This document shows positions 26,708 to 35,965 of a stretch of 64,000 bases of DNA, in pieces. The translations under genes and the position numbers were made by a program. The notes beneath the pieces were generated by a model. The model ran no database searches and was not told the DNA's origin. It was given only the letters and a program-made list of their open reading frames with translations. The DNA lies in assembly GCF_003943935.1 (NCBI RefSeq), contig NZ_RJOB01000001.1:238396-302395 (forward strand). The letters are read 5' to 3'. The DNA is from Streptococcus mitis (GTDB lineage: Bacteria > Bacillota > Bacilli > Lactobacillales > Streptococcaceae). Within the stretch, counting starts at the first letter, position 1, and each line of letters opens with the position of its first letter.

Positions 26708-28942
26708 CTACTCTTTTTCCATTAAAAAGTCATAAATTTCTTGCACGGTACCTAGCGCCATCATTTCTTGATCTTTGACGGTTTGTTTGAGATTTTGGTA
26801 AATCTGACTTTCTCCGATTTCCCGCTTTGGCGCCTCTTTATTCACTGTCATGACACCATCTGTGATCGTCACAAAGCCTAACTCTTCAAATACTTGAATC
26901 ATCTTGACCAGCAAGATTTGTTGGATATTGAGATAAGCTGCCAAATCTTTCAGCTTATAGCGAATATCAAACTCTGGGAACTGGTAGATGGTCTTGTACA
27001 ATTTAGCAAACTGCTCTCTAGTTCCATACCCCGTTAGATAGTAGGCCTTGTCAATATCATTTTTAAAATAGACAGCAGAGAAATTCTGTTCCTGAAAAAT
27101 GATCTTCAGCTGAGTAATATCCTCTGGAATGGTTTTTACAACCACAGCATTACTATTTACTAGATTCGGAAATTCTCCAGCAAAATCCAAGACTGGAACT
27201 CCTTCTGGCAAGACTGCATTCTTCCCACGAATGTTAAAGAGTTGAACACCCTCCACACGCGCATCCACCATCATCAACTGGAGGGCAGTTTGGCCATTCC
27301 ATTGGTTGACAGACAATTTGACTGCCAACTCTAGATTCTTGATTTGAGAAAACTCTGTTACCCATCTGCCTTGACCAAAGGCTACCACTTCAAAACTCGC
27401 CTCACCCTTAGAAATTTTCAGCTTGAGATGGGCGTTACCTGCTCCCATAGTACGGGCACTTTCGACCTGAAAATCCTTGATATAAAAGACTGGTTTCTGA
27501 TTGTCCATTCCAAAGGGAGCTAAACGTTCAAAACTTTTGACCGTTTCCAAGCTAAGTGTCTCCAAATCCAGTTCTTCATCTAGTTTTAACTTGTTCTTGC
27601 CAACAGCATCTGCACCTTTTTCACGGACATAATCTTCCAAGACCTGAGATAAATCTGAAAGTTTCTCAACTTCCAGCGTCATGCCAGCTGCACCAGCATG
27701 GCCACCAAAGGCTATGAAGAGGTCTCGATGAGGATCCAAGGCTTCAAAAATATCGACCGCTTCCACACTACGAGCACTGCCCTTGGCACGACCGTCTTCT
27801 ATATTAAGCACAATGACTGTCTGCCCTAGTTCTTCCAACAAGCGTCCTGCCACGATTCCTAGAACCCCAGGATTCCAGGCTTCCTTAGCCAAGACTTGGA
27901 CCTTCTTCTCAGGATCCACCATAGTCTTGGCTTCTTCATAGATAGATTGCACGATTTCCTTGCGCTCTTCGTTTTTCTGATGAATCATAAGGGCAATCTC
28001 GTGTGCTTCCTCATCATCAAACCCAGTCAGCAAATCAATGGCAGGATTAGGATCATCCAAGCGCCCCAAGGCATTCAAACGAGGGGCAATCTGGAAACCA
28101 ACTGTCTCTTCTGTCACTTCGTTGGCTGCAATCCCAGCCATATCCATCATTTCTTGTAGACCAATGCGCTGAGTGTGCCCCAACATTTCCAGACCATATT
28201 GAACCAAGATACGGTTCTCATCTGTCAAACTAACCATATCCGCAATGGTACCAATAGCGACCAAATCAAGCAATTCCACTTGTACTTCTTCTAAAAGGGC
28301 ACAAGCCAGCTTGAAAGCCACTCCACAACCAGCCAAATATTTGAAAGGATAGTCCGCATCTGGATGCTCAGGATGGACAATGGCATAGGCATCTGGTAAG
28401 GTTTCAGGCATAGAATGGTGGTCAGTCACAATGACATCGACCCCCATCGACTGGGCCAGTTCAATAGCCTCGTGACCAGCAACTCCATTATCCACTGTCA
28501 CAATCAAGGAAATTCCTTCTTGCTCGATGAAGTACTTATAGACACTGGCATTAGGGCCATAGCCATCGGTAAAACGATTGGGCAAGTAAACACGGCACTC
28601 CGCACCAAGCTGTTCCAAACTTTCCTTGACAATAGAAGCCGAAGTCATGCCATCCGCATCGTAGTCTCCATAGATGAGAATATTTTCCCCTTCTTCAATG
28701 GCCTGACGAATCCGTTCCACTGCCTTGTCCATATCATGGAGCAGATAAGGGTCATGCAAGTCCTCTAAGGAAGGTTCTAAAAACTTCTTCAGACTTTCTT
28801 GGTCCTGAATCCCTCTTTCAAATAATAACCGAGCCACCTCAGGACCCAACCCAGCCTTCTTGGCTATCTTTGTAAAATCCGCATCTTCAACCTGCGGGGC
28901 AAACTGCCATTCATAAGTAGGTGTTATCAAAAAGACATCCAC
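26708..28942 (-). CDS. recJ: Single-stranded-DNA exonuclease RecJ
   Basis: It degrades single-stranded DNA 5' to 3' in recombination and mismatch repair. It is 744 residues. DHH-family motifs are YGDYDADGMTSASI (motif I), VTDHHSMPE (DHH) and FGGHAGAAGMTLE (DHHA1). A C-terminal Firmicute-type extension follows (about 560-744). The start at 28942 (MDVFLITPTYEW) is provisional; TTG at MITPTYEW, five codons later, is also possible. Confidence 0.95.
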   Translation of the reverse strand: MDVFLITPTYEWQFAPQVEDADFTKIAKKAGLGPEVARLLFERGIQDQESLKKFLEPSLEDLHDPYLLHDMDKAVERIRQAIEEGENILIYGDYDADGMTSASIVKESLEQLGAECRVYLPNRFTDGYGPNASVYKYFIEQEGISLIVTVDNGVAGHEAIELAQSMGVDVIVTDHHSMPETLPDAYAIVHPEHPDADYPFKYLAGCGVAFKLACALLEEVQVELLDLVAIGTIADMVSLTDENRILVQYGLEMLGHTQRIGLQEMMDMAGIAANEVTEETVGFQIAPRLNALGRLDDPNPAIDLLTGFDDEEAHEIALMIHQKNEERKEIVQSIYEEAKTMVDPEKKVQVLAKEAWNPGVLGIVAGRLLEELGQTVIVLNIEDGRAKGSARSVEAVDIFEALDPHRDLFIAFGGHAGAAGMTLEVEKLSDLSQVLEDYVREKGADAVGKNKLKLDEELDLETLSLETVKSFERLAPFGMDNQKPVFYIKDFQVESARTMGAGNAHLKLKISKGEASFEVVAFGQGRWVTEFSQIKNLELAVKLSVNQWNGQTALQLMMVDARVEGVQLFNIRGKNAVLPEGVPVLDFAGEFPNLVNSNAVVVKTIPEDITQLKIIFQEQNFSAVYFKNDIDKAYYLTGYGTREQFAKLYKTIYQFPEFDIRYKLKDLAAYLNIQQILLVKMIQVFEELGFVTITDGVMTVNKEAPKREIGESQIYQNLKQTVKDQEMMALGTVQEIYDFLMEKE

Positions 28943-29043
28943 TCTTTCTAAGAATTCTATTGCTTCATTATAACATGATTTAGGCTTTTTCTCTATCCAG
29001 ATTGCTTTCTACAAAAATTTTACTAACTTTTTTCTGATATGAT

Positions 29044-29072
29044 TTGACAAGAAAAATCTTTTGGTGTAGAAT
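29044..29072 (+). promoter_or_regulatory. Promoter of the amino-acid ABC transporter operon
   Basis: Perfect -35 TTGACA (29044-29049) and -10 TAGAAT (29067-29072) with a 17-base spacer, 35 bases before the first ATG. Confidence 0.85.
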
Positions 29073-29106
29073 CATGTTATAAAATCTAACACAAAGGAGA
29101 TTTCTT

Positions 29107-29865
29107 ATGGCTTTAGTAGAATTTGAACACGTCGAAAAATATTACGGAGACTACCATGCACTCCGCGATATCAATCTCCGTTTTGAAAAAGGGCAAGTCG
29201 TTGTCCTACTCGGACCATCTGGTTCTGGGAAATCCACTCTTATCCGTACCATCAATGGTTTGGAGGCTGTCGACAAGGGAAGTCTTCTAGTAAATGGTCA
29301 CCAAGTTGCTGGTGCTAGCCAGAAAGATTTGGTACCTCTTCGCAAGGAAGTCGGCATGGTTTTCCAACATTTTAACCTCTATCCGCACAAAACAGTGTTA
29401 GAAAACGTAACACTAGCACCTATAAAAGTTCTAGGAATTGATAAAAAAGAAGCTGAAAAAACAGCCCAAAAATATCTGAAATTTGTAAATATGTGGGACA
29501 AGAAAGATTCTTATCCAGCCATGCTTTCTGGTGGACAAAAACAACGGATTGCCATCGCGCGTGGACTCGCCATGCATCCGGAGCTCCTCCTCTTTGATGA
29601 GCCAACATCTGCCCTAGACCCTGAAACCATCGGCGATGTTCTAGCGGTTATGCAAAAATTGGCCCGTGATGGTATGAATATGATTATCGTGACCCATGAA
29701 ATGGGCTTTGCTCGAGAGGTTGCGGACCGCATTATCTTTATGGCTGATGGAGAAGTGTTGGTGGATACGACAGACGTCGATGACTTTTTCGACAATCCAA
29801 GCGAACCTCGTGCCCAACAATTTCTCAGCAAAATCATCAACCACGAAAGTGACAAAGTCAAATAA
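29107..29865 (+). CDS. Polar amino-acid ABC transporter ATPase (GlnQ family)
   Basis: It is 252 residues. Walker A is GPSGSGKST, the Q-loop MVFQHFNLYPHK, the signature LSGGQKQR, Walker B LLLFDEPTSALD and the switch His in IVTHEMG. It energises amino-acid uptake with the binding protein and two permeases that follow in one operon (gaps of about 9 to 12 bases). GlnQ/PAO-family by similarity; the exact substrate is not certain. Confidence 0.93.
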   Translation: MALVEFEHVEKYYGDYHALRDINLRFEKGQVVVLLGPSGSGKSTLIRTINGLEAVDKGSLLVNGHQVAGASQKDLVPLRKEVGMVFQHFNLYPHKTVLENVTLAPIKVLGIDKKEAEKTAQKYLKFVNMWDKKDSYPAMLSGGQKQRIAIARGLAMHPELLLFDEPTSALDPETIGDVLAVMQKLARDGMNMIIVTHEMGFAREVADRIIFMADGEVLVDTTDVDDFFDNPSEPRAQQFLSKIINHESDKVK

Positions 29866-29875
29866 GGAGGCACCT

Positions 29876-30670
29876 ATGAAAAAGAAATTCTTTTTATCAG
29901 CATTACTGATTAGCCTTTTCGGCCTTGCTGCTGCAAAACCAGTTCAGGCTGATACCAGCGTCGCAGATATTCAAAAGAGAGGCGAGCTGGTTGTCGGTGT
30001 CAAACAAGACGTTCCCAATTTCGGCTACAAAGATCCCAAGACAGGGACCTATTCTGGTATTGAAACTGACTTAGCCAAGATGGTAGCAGATGAGCTTAAG
30101 GTCAAGGTTCGCTATGTACCTGTTACAGCGCAAACTCGTGGACCCCTCCTAGATAATGAACAGGTTGATATGGATATCGCGACCTTTACCATCACAGATG
30201 AACGCAAAAAACTCTACAACTTTACCAGTCCCTACTACACGGACGCATCTGGCTTTTTGGTCAATAAATCTGCCAAAATCAAAAGCATTGAGGATCTAAA
30301 CGGAAAAACCATCGGTGTTGCCCAAGGTTCCATTACCCAACGCCTGATTACCGAACTGGGTAAAAAGAAAGGCCTGACCTTTAAATTCGTCGAACTTGGT
30401 TCCTACCCAGAATTGATCACTTCTCTACACGCCCACCGTATTGATGCCTTTTCCGTTGACCGCTCTATTCTATCTGGCTATATCAGTAAACGGACAGAAC
30501 TGCTAAATGATAGTTTCAAGCCATCTGACTACGGTATCGTTACCAAGAAATCAAATACAGAACTTAACGATTATCTTGATAACTTGGTTACTAAATGGAG
30601 CAAGGATGGCAGTTTGCAGAAACTCTATGACCGTTACAAGCTCAAACCATCTAGCCATACTGCAGATTAA
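29876..30670 (+). CDS. Amino-acid ABC transporter substrate-binding protein
   Basis: It is 264 residues. The start is the ATG at 29876, with AAGGAGG seven bases upstream. The signal peptide ends KPVQADTSV (SPase I type). There is no lipobox cysteine, which is unusual for a Gram-positive binding protein. The SBP_bac_3 domain runs from GELVVGVKQDVPNFGYKD to SKDGSLQKLYDRYKL. It is the second gene of the transporter operon. Confidence 0.92.
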   Translation: MKKKFFLSALLISLFGLAAAKPVQADTSVADIQKRGELVVGVKQDVPNFGYKDPKTGTYSGIETDLAKMVADELKVKVRYVPVTAQTRGPLLDNEQVDMDIATFTITDERKKLYNFTSPYYTDASGFLVNKSAKIKSIEDLNGKTIGVAQGSITQRLITELGKKKGLTFKFVELGSYPELITSLHAHRIDAFSVDRSILSGYISKRTELLNDSFKPSDYGIVTKKSNTELNDYLDNLVTKWSKDGSLQKLYDRYKLKPSSHTAD

Positions 30671-30682
30671 GGAGGACACCCC

Positions 30683-31360
30683 ATGACAGATTTATCATCT
30701 TGGACAGCCTATTTTCAGGATTTTGGACAATTTTTCAATGGTTTCCTCTTCACCCTTGCCCTAGCTATCGGATCCTTTATCCTAGCTATGGTCTTGGGCA
30801 TCTTCTTCGGAGCTATGTCGACCAGTAAACGTCCAATTTTGCGCATTTTAGCTCGTATCTTCGTGGAATTTTACCAAAACACTCCTCTCTTGGTGCAGTT
30901 TGTTATTGTTTTTTATGGCCTACCTCTTATCAGTGACCATATCATCATGATTCCGATTTATTGGACAGCTGTACTCTGCGTGGGACTCTATCACGGTGCC
31001 TATATCGCTGAGGTTATTCGCTCAGGTATTCAGTCTATTCCTAGCGGTCAGATGGAGTCCGCCTTGTCGCAAGGTTTTACCTATATCAGTGCTATGCGCT
31101 TGATTATCTTGCCTCAGGCCTTCCGTATCATTCTCCCTCCTTTGACCAACCAAATCGTCAACCTCATCAAAAACACCTCTACAGTCGCTATCATCTCTGG
31201 AGTGGACTTGATGTTTGTGACCAAGTCTTGGTCGGCACTTAACGGAAACTACATTCCAGCCTTTCTAGGCGCTGCCCTTCTCTACTTTTCTCTCTGCTTC
31301 CCTGTTGCCCAGTTTGGTCGCAAGATGGAGCAAGCCAACAAAAAAGCCTATTCGCTTTAG
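30683..31360 (+). CDS. Amino-acid ABC transporter permease (His/Glu/Gln/Arg type), first
   Basis: It is 225 residues with about five membrane segments. The EAA loop is GYxxSALSQGFTYISAMRLIILPQAF-like (SALSQGFTYI, then LPQAFRIILPPL), which docks on the ATPase. The opening FNGFLFTLALAIGSF fits HEQRo-type permeases. It pairs with the next gene as the heterodimeric pore. Confidence 0.92.
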   Translation: MTDLSSWTAYFQDFGQFFNGFLFTLALAIGSFILAMVLGIFFGAMSTSKRPILRILARIFVEFYQNTPLLVQFVIVFYGLPLISDHIIMIPIYWTAVLCVGLYHGAYIAEVIRSGIQSIPSGQMESALSQGFTYISAMRLIILPQAFRIILPPLTNQIVNLIKNTSTVAIISGVDLMFVTKSWSALNGNYIPAFLGAALLYFSLCFPVAQFGRKMEQANKKAYSL

Positions 31361-31369
31361 GAGATTACT

Positions 31370-32029
31370 ATGGAATCCATTTTAGAAGTTTTGACCCCAG
31401 ATAACCTAATCTTTATCTTTAAAGGATTTGGCTTGACCCTCTATATTTCTCTGATCGCCATCGTCCTCTCTACACTTATCGGTACAGTTCTAGCGGTCAT
31501 GAGAAATGGCAAAAATCCTATCTTGCGTATTATTTCCAGCATTTACATCGAATTTGTGCGTAATGTTCCCAACCTCCTCTGGATTTTCACTATCTTTTTG
31601 GTATTTAAGATGAAGTCCACACCAGCTGGTATCACCGCCTTTACCCTCTTTACATCAGCAGCCTTGGCTGAGATTATCCGAGGTGGTCTCAACGCTGTGG
31701 ACAAGGGGCAATACGAAGCAGGAATGTCACAAGGATTTACCTCTATACAAATCCTCTATCACATCATTCTCCCACAAGCAATCCGTAAAATGCTGCCAGC
31801 CATCATTTCTCAGTTTGTAACCGTGATTAAGGATACCAGTCTTCTCTACTCTGTTATCGCCCTACAAGAGCTCTTTGGAGCCAGCCAAATTCTCATGGGC
31901 CGTTATTTCGAACCAGAGCAAGTCTTTAGTCTTTATATCCTAATTGCCCTCATCTACTTCAGCTTCAATCTAGCAATTTCTAGCCTGTCTCATATGCTAG
32001 CCAAACGTTGGCAACAAGCTGCAGAATAG
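31370..32029 (+). CDS. Amino-acid ABC transporter permease, second
   Basis: It is 219 residues with about five membrane segments. The EAA loop is AGMSQGFTSIQILYHIILPQ. It completes the four-gene transporter (ATPase, binding protein, permease, permease). It is followed directly by the operon terminator. Confidence 0.92.
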   Translation: MESILEVLTPDNLIFIFKGFGLTLYISLIAIVLSTLIGTVLAVMRNGKNPILRIISSIYIEFVRNVPNLLWIFTIFLVFKMKSTPAGITAFTLFTSAALAEIIRGGLNAVDKGQYEAGMSQGFTSIQILYHIILPQAIRKMLPAIISQFVTVIKDTSLLYSVIALQELFGASQILMGRYFEPEQVFSLYILIALIYFSFNLAISSLSHMLAKRWQQAAE

Positions 32030-32037
32030 CAAATTAG

Positions 32038-32064
32038 CTCTCCATGCGATATGGAGAGTTTTTT
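32038..32064 (+). terminator. Terminator of the amino-acid transporter operon
   Basis: CTCTCCAT/ATGGAGAG hairpin followed by TTTTTT. Confidence 0.9.
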
Positions 32065-32093
32065 GATGATAGTATATACTTATAGAGCTCAAT

Positions 32094-32122
32094 TTGACAC
32101 CATAGTTTTTCTATGATAAAAT
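32094..32122 (+). promoter_or_regulatory. Promoter of the NOX-like gene
   Basis: -35 TTGACA (32094-32099) and -10 TAAAAT (32117-32122) with a 17-base spacer. Confidence 0.85.
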
Positions 32123-32161
32123 GTAACAAATTTATTTACAACAAATCGAAATCTAAATGAA

Positions 32162-33364
32162 ATGGAATTTTTTATGAAATCACTCAAAGGACTACTCTTT
32201 ATCATAGCTAGTTTTGTCTTGACTATGTTGACTTGGATGAACACTTCTCCCCAATTCATGATTCCAGGACTAGCTTTAACAAGCCTATCTCTGACTTTTA
32301 TCCTAGCTACTCGTCTCCCGATAATAGAAAGCTGGTTTCACGGTTTGGAGAAGGTCTACACCGTCCACAAATTCACTGCCTTTCTCTCCATCATCCTACT
32401 AATCTTTCATAACTTTAGTATGGGCGGTCTGTGGGGCACTCGCTTAGCTGCTCAGTTTGGCAACCTTGCCATCTATATTTTTGTCAGCATCATCCTTGTC
32501 GCCTATTTAGGCAAATACATCCAATACGAAGCTTGGCGATGGATTCACCGCCTGGTTTATCTAGCTTATATTTTTGGACTCTTTCACGTCTACATGATCA
32601 TGGGAAATCGTCTCCTTACATTTAATCCTCTAAGTTTTGTTGTTGGTAGCTATGCCCTTTTAGGCTTGCTAGCTGGTTTTTATATCATTTTTCTATATCA
32701 AAAGATTGGCTTCCCCTATCTAGGGAAAATCACCAATCTCAAACGCTTAAATCACGATACTAGAGAAATTCAAATCCATCTTAGCAGACCTTTCAACTAC
32801 CAATCAGGACAATTTGCCTTCCTAAGGATTTTCCAAGAAGGCTTTGAAAGTGCTCCGCACCCCTTTTCTATCTCAGGAGGTCACGGCCAAACTCTTTACT
32901 TTACTGTCAAAAATTCAGGCGACCATACCAAGAATATCTATGACAATCTTCACGTCGGCAGCAAAGTAAGCGTAGATAGAGCTTATGGACACATGATTAT
33001 AGAAGAAGGACAAGAAAATCAGGTTTGGATTGCTGGAGGTATTGGGATTACCCCTTTCATCTCTTACATCCGTGAACATCCTATTTTGGATAAACGGGTT
33101 CACTTCTACTATAGCTTCCGAGGAGAGGAAAATGCAGTCTATCTGGATTTGCTCCGTGACTATGCTCAGAAAAATCCTAATTTTGAACTCCATCTAGTAG
33201 ACAGTATAAAAGACGGCTATCTTAATTTTGATCAAGAAGAAGTACCTGAACATGCAACCGTCTATATGTGCGGCCCTCTTTCTATGATGAAGTCACTTGC
33301 CAAACAGATTAAGAAACAAAATCCAAAAGCAGAGCTTATTTACGAAGGATTCAAGTTCAAATAA
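32162..33364 (+). CDS. SpNOX-type NADPH oxidase homologue (ferric reductase/NOX family)
   Basis: It is 400 residues. The N-terminal half has six membrane segments of the ferric-reductase type. Haem-ligand histidines appear in VHKFTAFLSIILLIFHNF and WIHRLVYLAYIFGLFHVY (two His pairs spaced as in NOX enzymes). The C-terminal half has an FAD-binding domain (SAPHPFSIS) and a nicotinamide-binding domain (AGGIGITPF, YMCGP). It corresponds to pneumococcal SpNOX, which moves electrons from NADPH through FAD and two haems to oxygen, giving superoxide. The ATG at 32174 (MKSLKG) is an alternative start. It is a single gene with its own promoter and terminator. Confidence 0.92.
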   Translation: MEFFMKSLKGLLFIIASFVLTMLTWMNTSPQFMIPGLALTSLSLTFILATRLPIIESWFHGLEKVYTVHKFTAFLSIILLIFHNFSMGGLWGTRLAAQFGNLAIYIFVSIILVAYLGKYIQYEAWRWIHRLVYLAYIFGLFHVYMIMGNRLLTFNPLSFVVGSYALLGLLAGFYIIFLYQKIGFPYLGKITNLKRLNHDTREIQIHLSRPFNYQSGQFAFLRIFQEGFESAPHPFSISGGHGQTLYFTVKNSGDHTKNIYDNLHVGSKVSVDRAYGHMIIEEGQENQVWIAGGIGITPFISYIREHPILDKRVHFYYSFRGEENAVYLDLLRDYAQKNPNFELHLVDSIKDGYLNFDQEEVPEHATVYMCGPLSMMKSLAKQIKKQNPKAELIYEGFKFK

Positions 33365-33376
33365 TCAATCACATTC

Positions 33377-33402
33377 TCCTGGAATTTCCCAGGAATTTTT
33401 TT
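33377..33402 (+). terminator. Terminator of the NOX-like gene
   Basis: TCCTGG/CCAGGA hairpin followed by a TTTTTTT run. Confidence 0.85.
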
Positions 33403-33414
33403 CTACGCAAATAC

Positions 33415-33448
33415 TTAAAAACACTGCCAGATTTCTCTAGCAGTGTTT
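33415..33448 (-). terminator. msmK terminator
   Basis: Minus-strand AAACACTGC/GCAGTGTTT hairpin followed by a T-rich tail; convergent with the NOX-gene terminator. Confidence 0.8.
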
Positions 33449-33463
33449 TGAGTTTCATTTATC

Positions 33464-34594
33464 TTAGTAAACTGTTCTTTCAGTTTCTACATCGAAGAAG
33501 TGTGCTTTGTTCAAGTCAAATCCAAGTTCAACTGTTGCACCTGTTTGCAAGTAGTCACGAGCATCCACTTTGGCAACAAATTCGTCTTTACCAACTTGGC
33601 AGTAAAGGTGAGATTCTGAACCAAGCAATTCAGATACAGAAATAGTCGCTTTTACAACTGATTCTGGGAATGTTTCAAGGAAAGCAGGTTCTGCATTCAC
33701 GTCTTCTGGACGGATACCGAAGATCAATTCTTTACCTTCGTAGCCTTTTTCACGAAGAACTTTCAATGCTCCTTCTGGCACTTTCAAGCGGAAACCGTCT
33801 GAAACAATTTCGCTACCAACCAATTTCACGTTGATGAAGTTCATTGCTGGGCTTCCGATAAATCCTGCAACGAATTTGTTAACTGGGTTTTTGTAAACTT
33901 CTTGAGGAGTACCGATTTGTTCTACACGTCCGATAGTACCTGTACCAGCAGGGTTCTTAGTTGCTGACATGATAACGATACGGTCTGCAAGTGTCATCGC
34001 TTCAGTTTGGTCGTGAGTTACGTAGATAGTTGTAGCTCCGATACGACGGTGGATTTTAGCAATTTCAGCACGCATTGATACACGAAGTTTAGCATCCAAG
34101 TTTGACAAAGGTTCGTCCATCAAGAACACTTTTGCATCACGGACAATGGCACGACCCATGGCAACACGTTGACGTTGACCACCAGAAAGGTCAGCAGGTT
34201 TACGTTCCAAGAACTCTTTCAATCCAAGGATTTCAGCTGCTTCTTGTACACGTTTGTCGATGTCTTCCTTGCTGTATTTACGCAATTTCAAACCGAAAGC
34301 CATGTTGTCATAAACAGTCATGTGTGGGTAAAGAGCGTAGTTTTGGAATACCATGGCAATGTCACGGTCTTTTGGAGCTACGTCGTTGACAACCACGCCA
34401 TCGATAGATGCAGTTCCTTCTGTGATGTCTTCAAGACCTGCAATCATACGGAGAGTAGTTGATTTACCACATCCTGAAGGTCCTACGAAAACGATGAACT
34501 CTTTGTCTTTGATGTTCAAGTTGAAGTCTTCAACTGAGTAGTGTTCGCTGTTTGGATATTTTTTGTAAATGTTTTTAAGATTCAATTCTACCAT
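33464..34594 (-). CDS. msmK: Multiple-sugar ABC transporter ATPase MsmK
   Basis: It is 376 residues. Walker A is GPSGCGKST, the signature LSGGQRQR, Walker [13 protein letters not shown] and the switch [12 protein letters not shown]. The C-terminal TOBE/regulatory domain (about 240-376) is the CUT1 type. In pneumococcus one MsmK powers several carbohydrate importers (raffinose, maltodextrin, sialic acid), and it sits here away from any permease, as expected for a shared ATPase. A catabolite (cre) site lies in its promoter. Confidence 0.93.
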   Translation of the reverse strand: MVELNLKNIYKKYPNSEHYSVEDFNLNIKDKEFIVFVGPSGCGKSTTLRMIAGLEDITEGTASIDGVVVNDVAPKDRDIAMVFQNYALYPHMTVYDNMAFGLKLRKYSKEDIDKRVQEAAEILGLKEFLERKPADLSGGQRQRVAMGRAIVRDAKVFLMDEPLSNLDAKLRVSMRAEIAKIHRRIGATTIYVTHDQTEAMTLADRIVIMSATKNPAGTGTIGRVEQIGTPQEVYKNPVNKFVAGFIGSPAMNFINVKLVGSEIVSDGFRLKVPEGALKVLREKGYEGKELIFGIRPEDVNAEPAFLETFPESVVKATISVSELLGSESHLYCQVGKDEFVAKVDARDYLQTGATVELGFDLNKAHFFDVETERTVY

Positions 34595-34634
34595 GAGGTG
34601 AACTCCTTTTGTCTTTTGATAGTTTTATTATAGA

Positions 34635-34649
34635 TGAAAACGCTTTACA
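34635..34649 (-). promoter_or_regulatory. cre site in the msmK promoter
   Basis: TGTAAAGCGTTTTCA on the minus strand matches the CcpA consensus (TGWAANCGNTNWCA type). It lies in the spacer just upstream of a -10 TATAAT at 34628-34633, so CcpA could block the promoter. Confidence 0.75.
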
Positions 34650-34706
34650 TTTCTATGGCAAGGTGACCAAAAAAATAAAAAAGTTCTGTGCAACTTGCAC
34701 AAAACT

Positions 34707-35576
34707 TTAGAGAATGTCTGGTAAAATCAATTGATAACACAGAGTCAGGTCGGTTAATTCCTTCAACTGAAGCCCTGTCAATTCTTCCCATTTGTCAATC
34801 TTGTATTGGAGAGAATTGCGATGCAGATAGAGTTGCTGGGCTGTTTTGGTTAGGACAGCACTATTTTCCCAAAGAGAAAGAATGATTTCCTGAATCTGGT
34901 CTTGATCCAAGATCATCTGGTGTAGGCATTCTTTAATAGCTCTCAGTTCCACAAGTCTTTCCCCCATACTCCACAGATAGAGTTGTGAAAAGGTATGAAC
35001 ACCTTGGTGACCCTGACGCCACCAAGTCTTAAACAAATCCCGCTCCGCTTTGATTAAGTCTGACAGAGCTTGATGTGCTGCCTGAGACCAAACTTGGCCT
35101 AACATGATAGACAAACGCAGTCCAAAGTCATACTCAACCGCTTCAATCGTATCAGATAAGATTGAGCGGACAGAGGTATACTTATCTTGTTGAAGCACGA
35201 AAACATAATCCTGAGCTCCGACCTGAAGCACCGTCTGACAGTTAGGAAAAAGAGTTCGCATCATGTCTAACCAAGAGGCTAGATTTTCCTGTTGAAAATA
35301 GGAAAGATGGCAATAAACCAGCTGAATCTTTTTAAAAGCTTGCGGTGCCTGCCCCTTCCCCTCAATCAGATAGGGATACCAAGGATTAAGTGAACTAGCC
35401 TTCTCCTGCTGGGTCAAAAGGGCAATCAACTGCTTTTCACGCTCACTGAGACCAGCTTCCTCCAGCAAAATCCACTGCTGAGAAGCCAAAGGAAGAGTAA
35501 GATACCCCTCTTTCTCTACTGGTTGATCTAAGATTTTACCATCAGGAAACCAATCCAGTAGTTCTTTTGCAATCAT
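34707..35576 (-). CDS. PucR-type helix-turn-helix regulator
   Basis: It is 289 residues. The C-terminal HTH (LTKTAQQLYLHRNSLQYKID) is the PucR/CdaR DNA-binding domain. The middle has a GGDEF-like CdaR fold without recognised catalytic residues. The start is the ATG at 35576 (MIAKELLDW), seven bases after GGAGG; a longer frame has no ribosome binding site. It follows the mrnC stop by two bases, so it is co-transcribed with mrnC and cysS. The effector and targets are unknown. Confidence 0.8.
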   Translation of the reverse strand: MIAKELLDWFPDGKILDQPVEKEGYLTLPLASQQWILLEEAGLSEREKQLIALLTQQEKASSLNPWYPYLIEGKGQAPQAFKKIQLVYCHLSYFQQENLASWLDMMRTLFPNCQTVLQVGAQDYVFVLQQDKYTSVRSILSDTIEAVEYDFGLRLSIMLGQVWSQAAHQALSDLIKAERDLFKTWWRQGHQGVHTFSQLYLWSMGERLVELRAIKECLHQMILDQDQIQEIILSLWENSAVLTKTAQQLYLHRNSLQYKIDKWEELTGLQLKELTDLTLCYQLILPDIL

Positions 35577-35578
35577 TT

Positions 35579-35965
35579 CTAGCCCTCCACTTTTTGGATG
35601 CACCAAGAAATCAAAGTTTCGAGGCGTTCCACATTTTCAGTCATATGAAGATAGCCCATGACCGCTTCAAAGCCCGTAGACATACGATAAGTCACCACAT
35701 CAGCATTTTTAGCCTTGGTATGGCTATTGGTATTGCGACCACGTTTATAGATTTCTTCCTCTTTTTCCGTTAGGATTTCTTCTTCCAGCATGAGGGAAAT
35801 CAAATGTGCCTGAGCCTTAGCTGATACATACTTGGTTGCCTCTTGGTGGAGTTTATTGGGCTTGGTCATGCCTTTGAGAATGAGATGGCGACGAATATAC
35901 ATAGAATATACTGCATCTCCTTCAAAGGCTAACGCAATCCCGTTAATGAGATTGACATCAATCAC
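35579..35965 (-). CDS. mrnC: Mini-ribonuclease III (23S rRNA maturation)
   Basis: It is 128 residues, a dimeric RNase III domain without a dsRNA-binding domain. It trims 23S rRNA precursors. The catalytic opening is NGIALAFEGDAVYSMYIR (acidic E/D pair) and MSTGFEAVMGYLH holds the second acidic motif. The start is GTG at 35965, preceded by GAGGTGG and overlapping the cysS stop by eight bases. Confidence 0.93.
   Translation of the reverse strand: MIDVNLINGIALAFEGDAVYSMYIRRHLILKGMTKPNKLHQEATKYVSAKAQAHLISLMLEEEILTEKEEEIYKRGRNTNSHTKAKNADVVTYRMSTGFEAVMGYLHMTENVERLETLISWCIQKVEG

Noticed and set aside
29696..29875. Upstream extension of the amino-acid-binding protein into the ATPase gene
   Set aside because: It lies antiparallel in reading frame inside the ATPase coding sequence, and a signal peptide begins exactly at 29876 after AAGGAGG.
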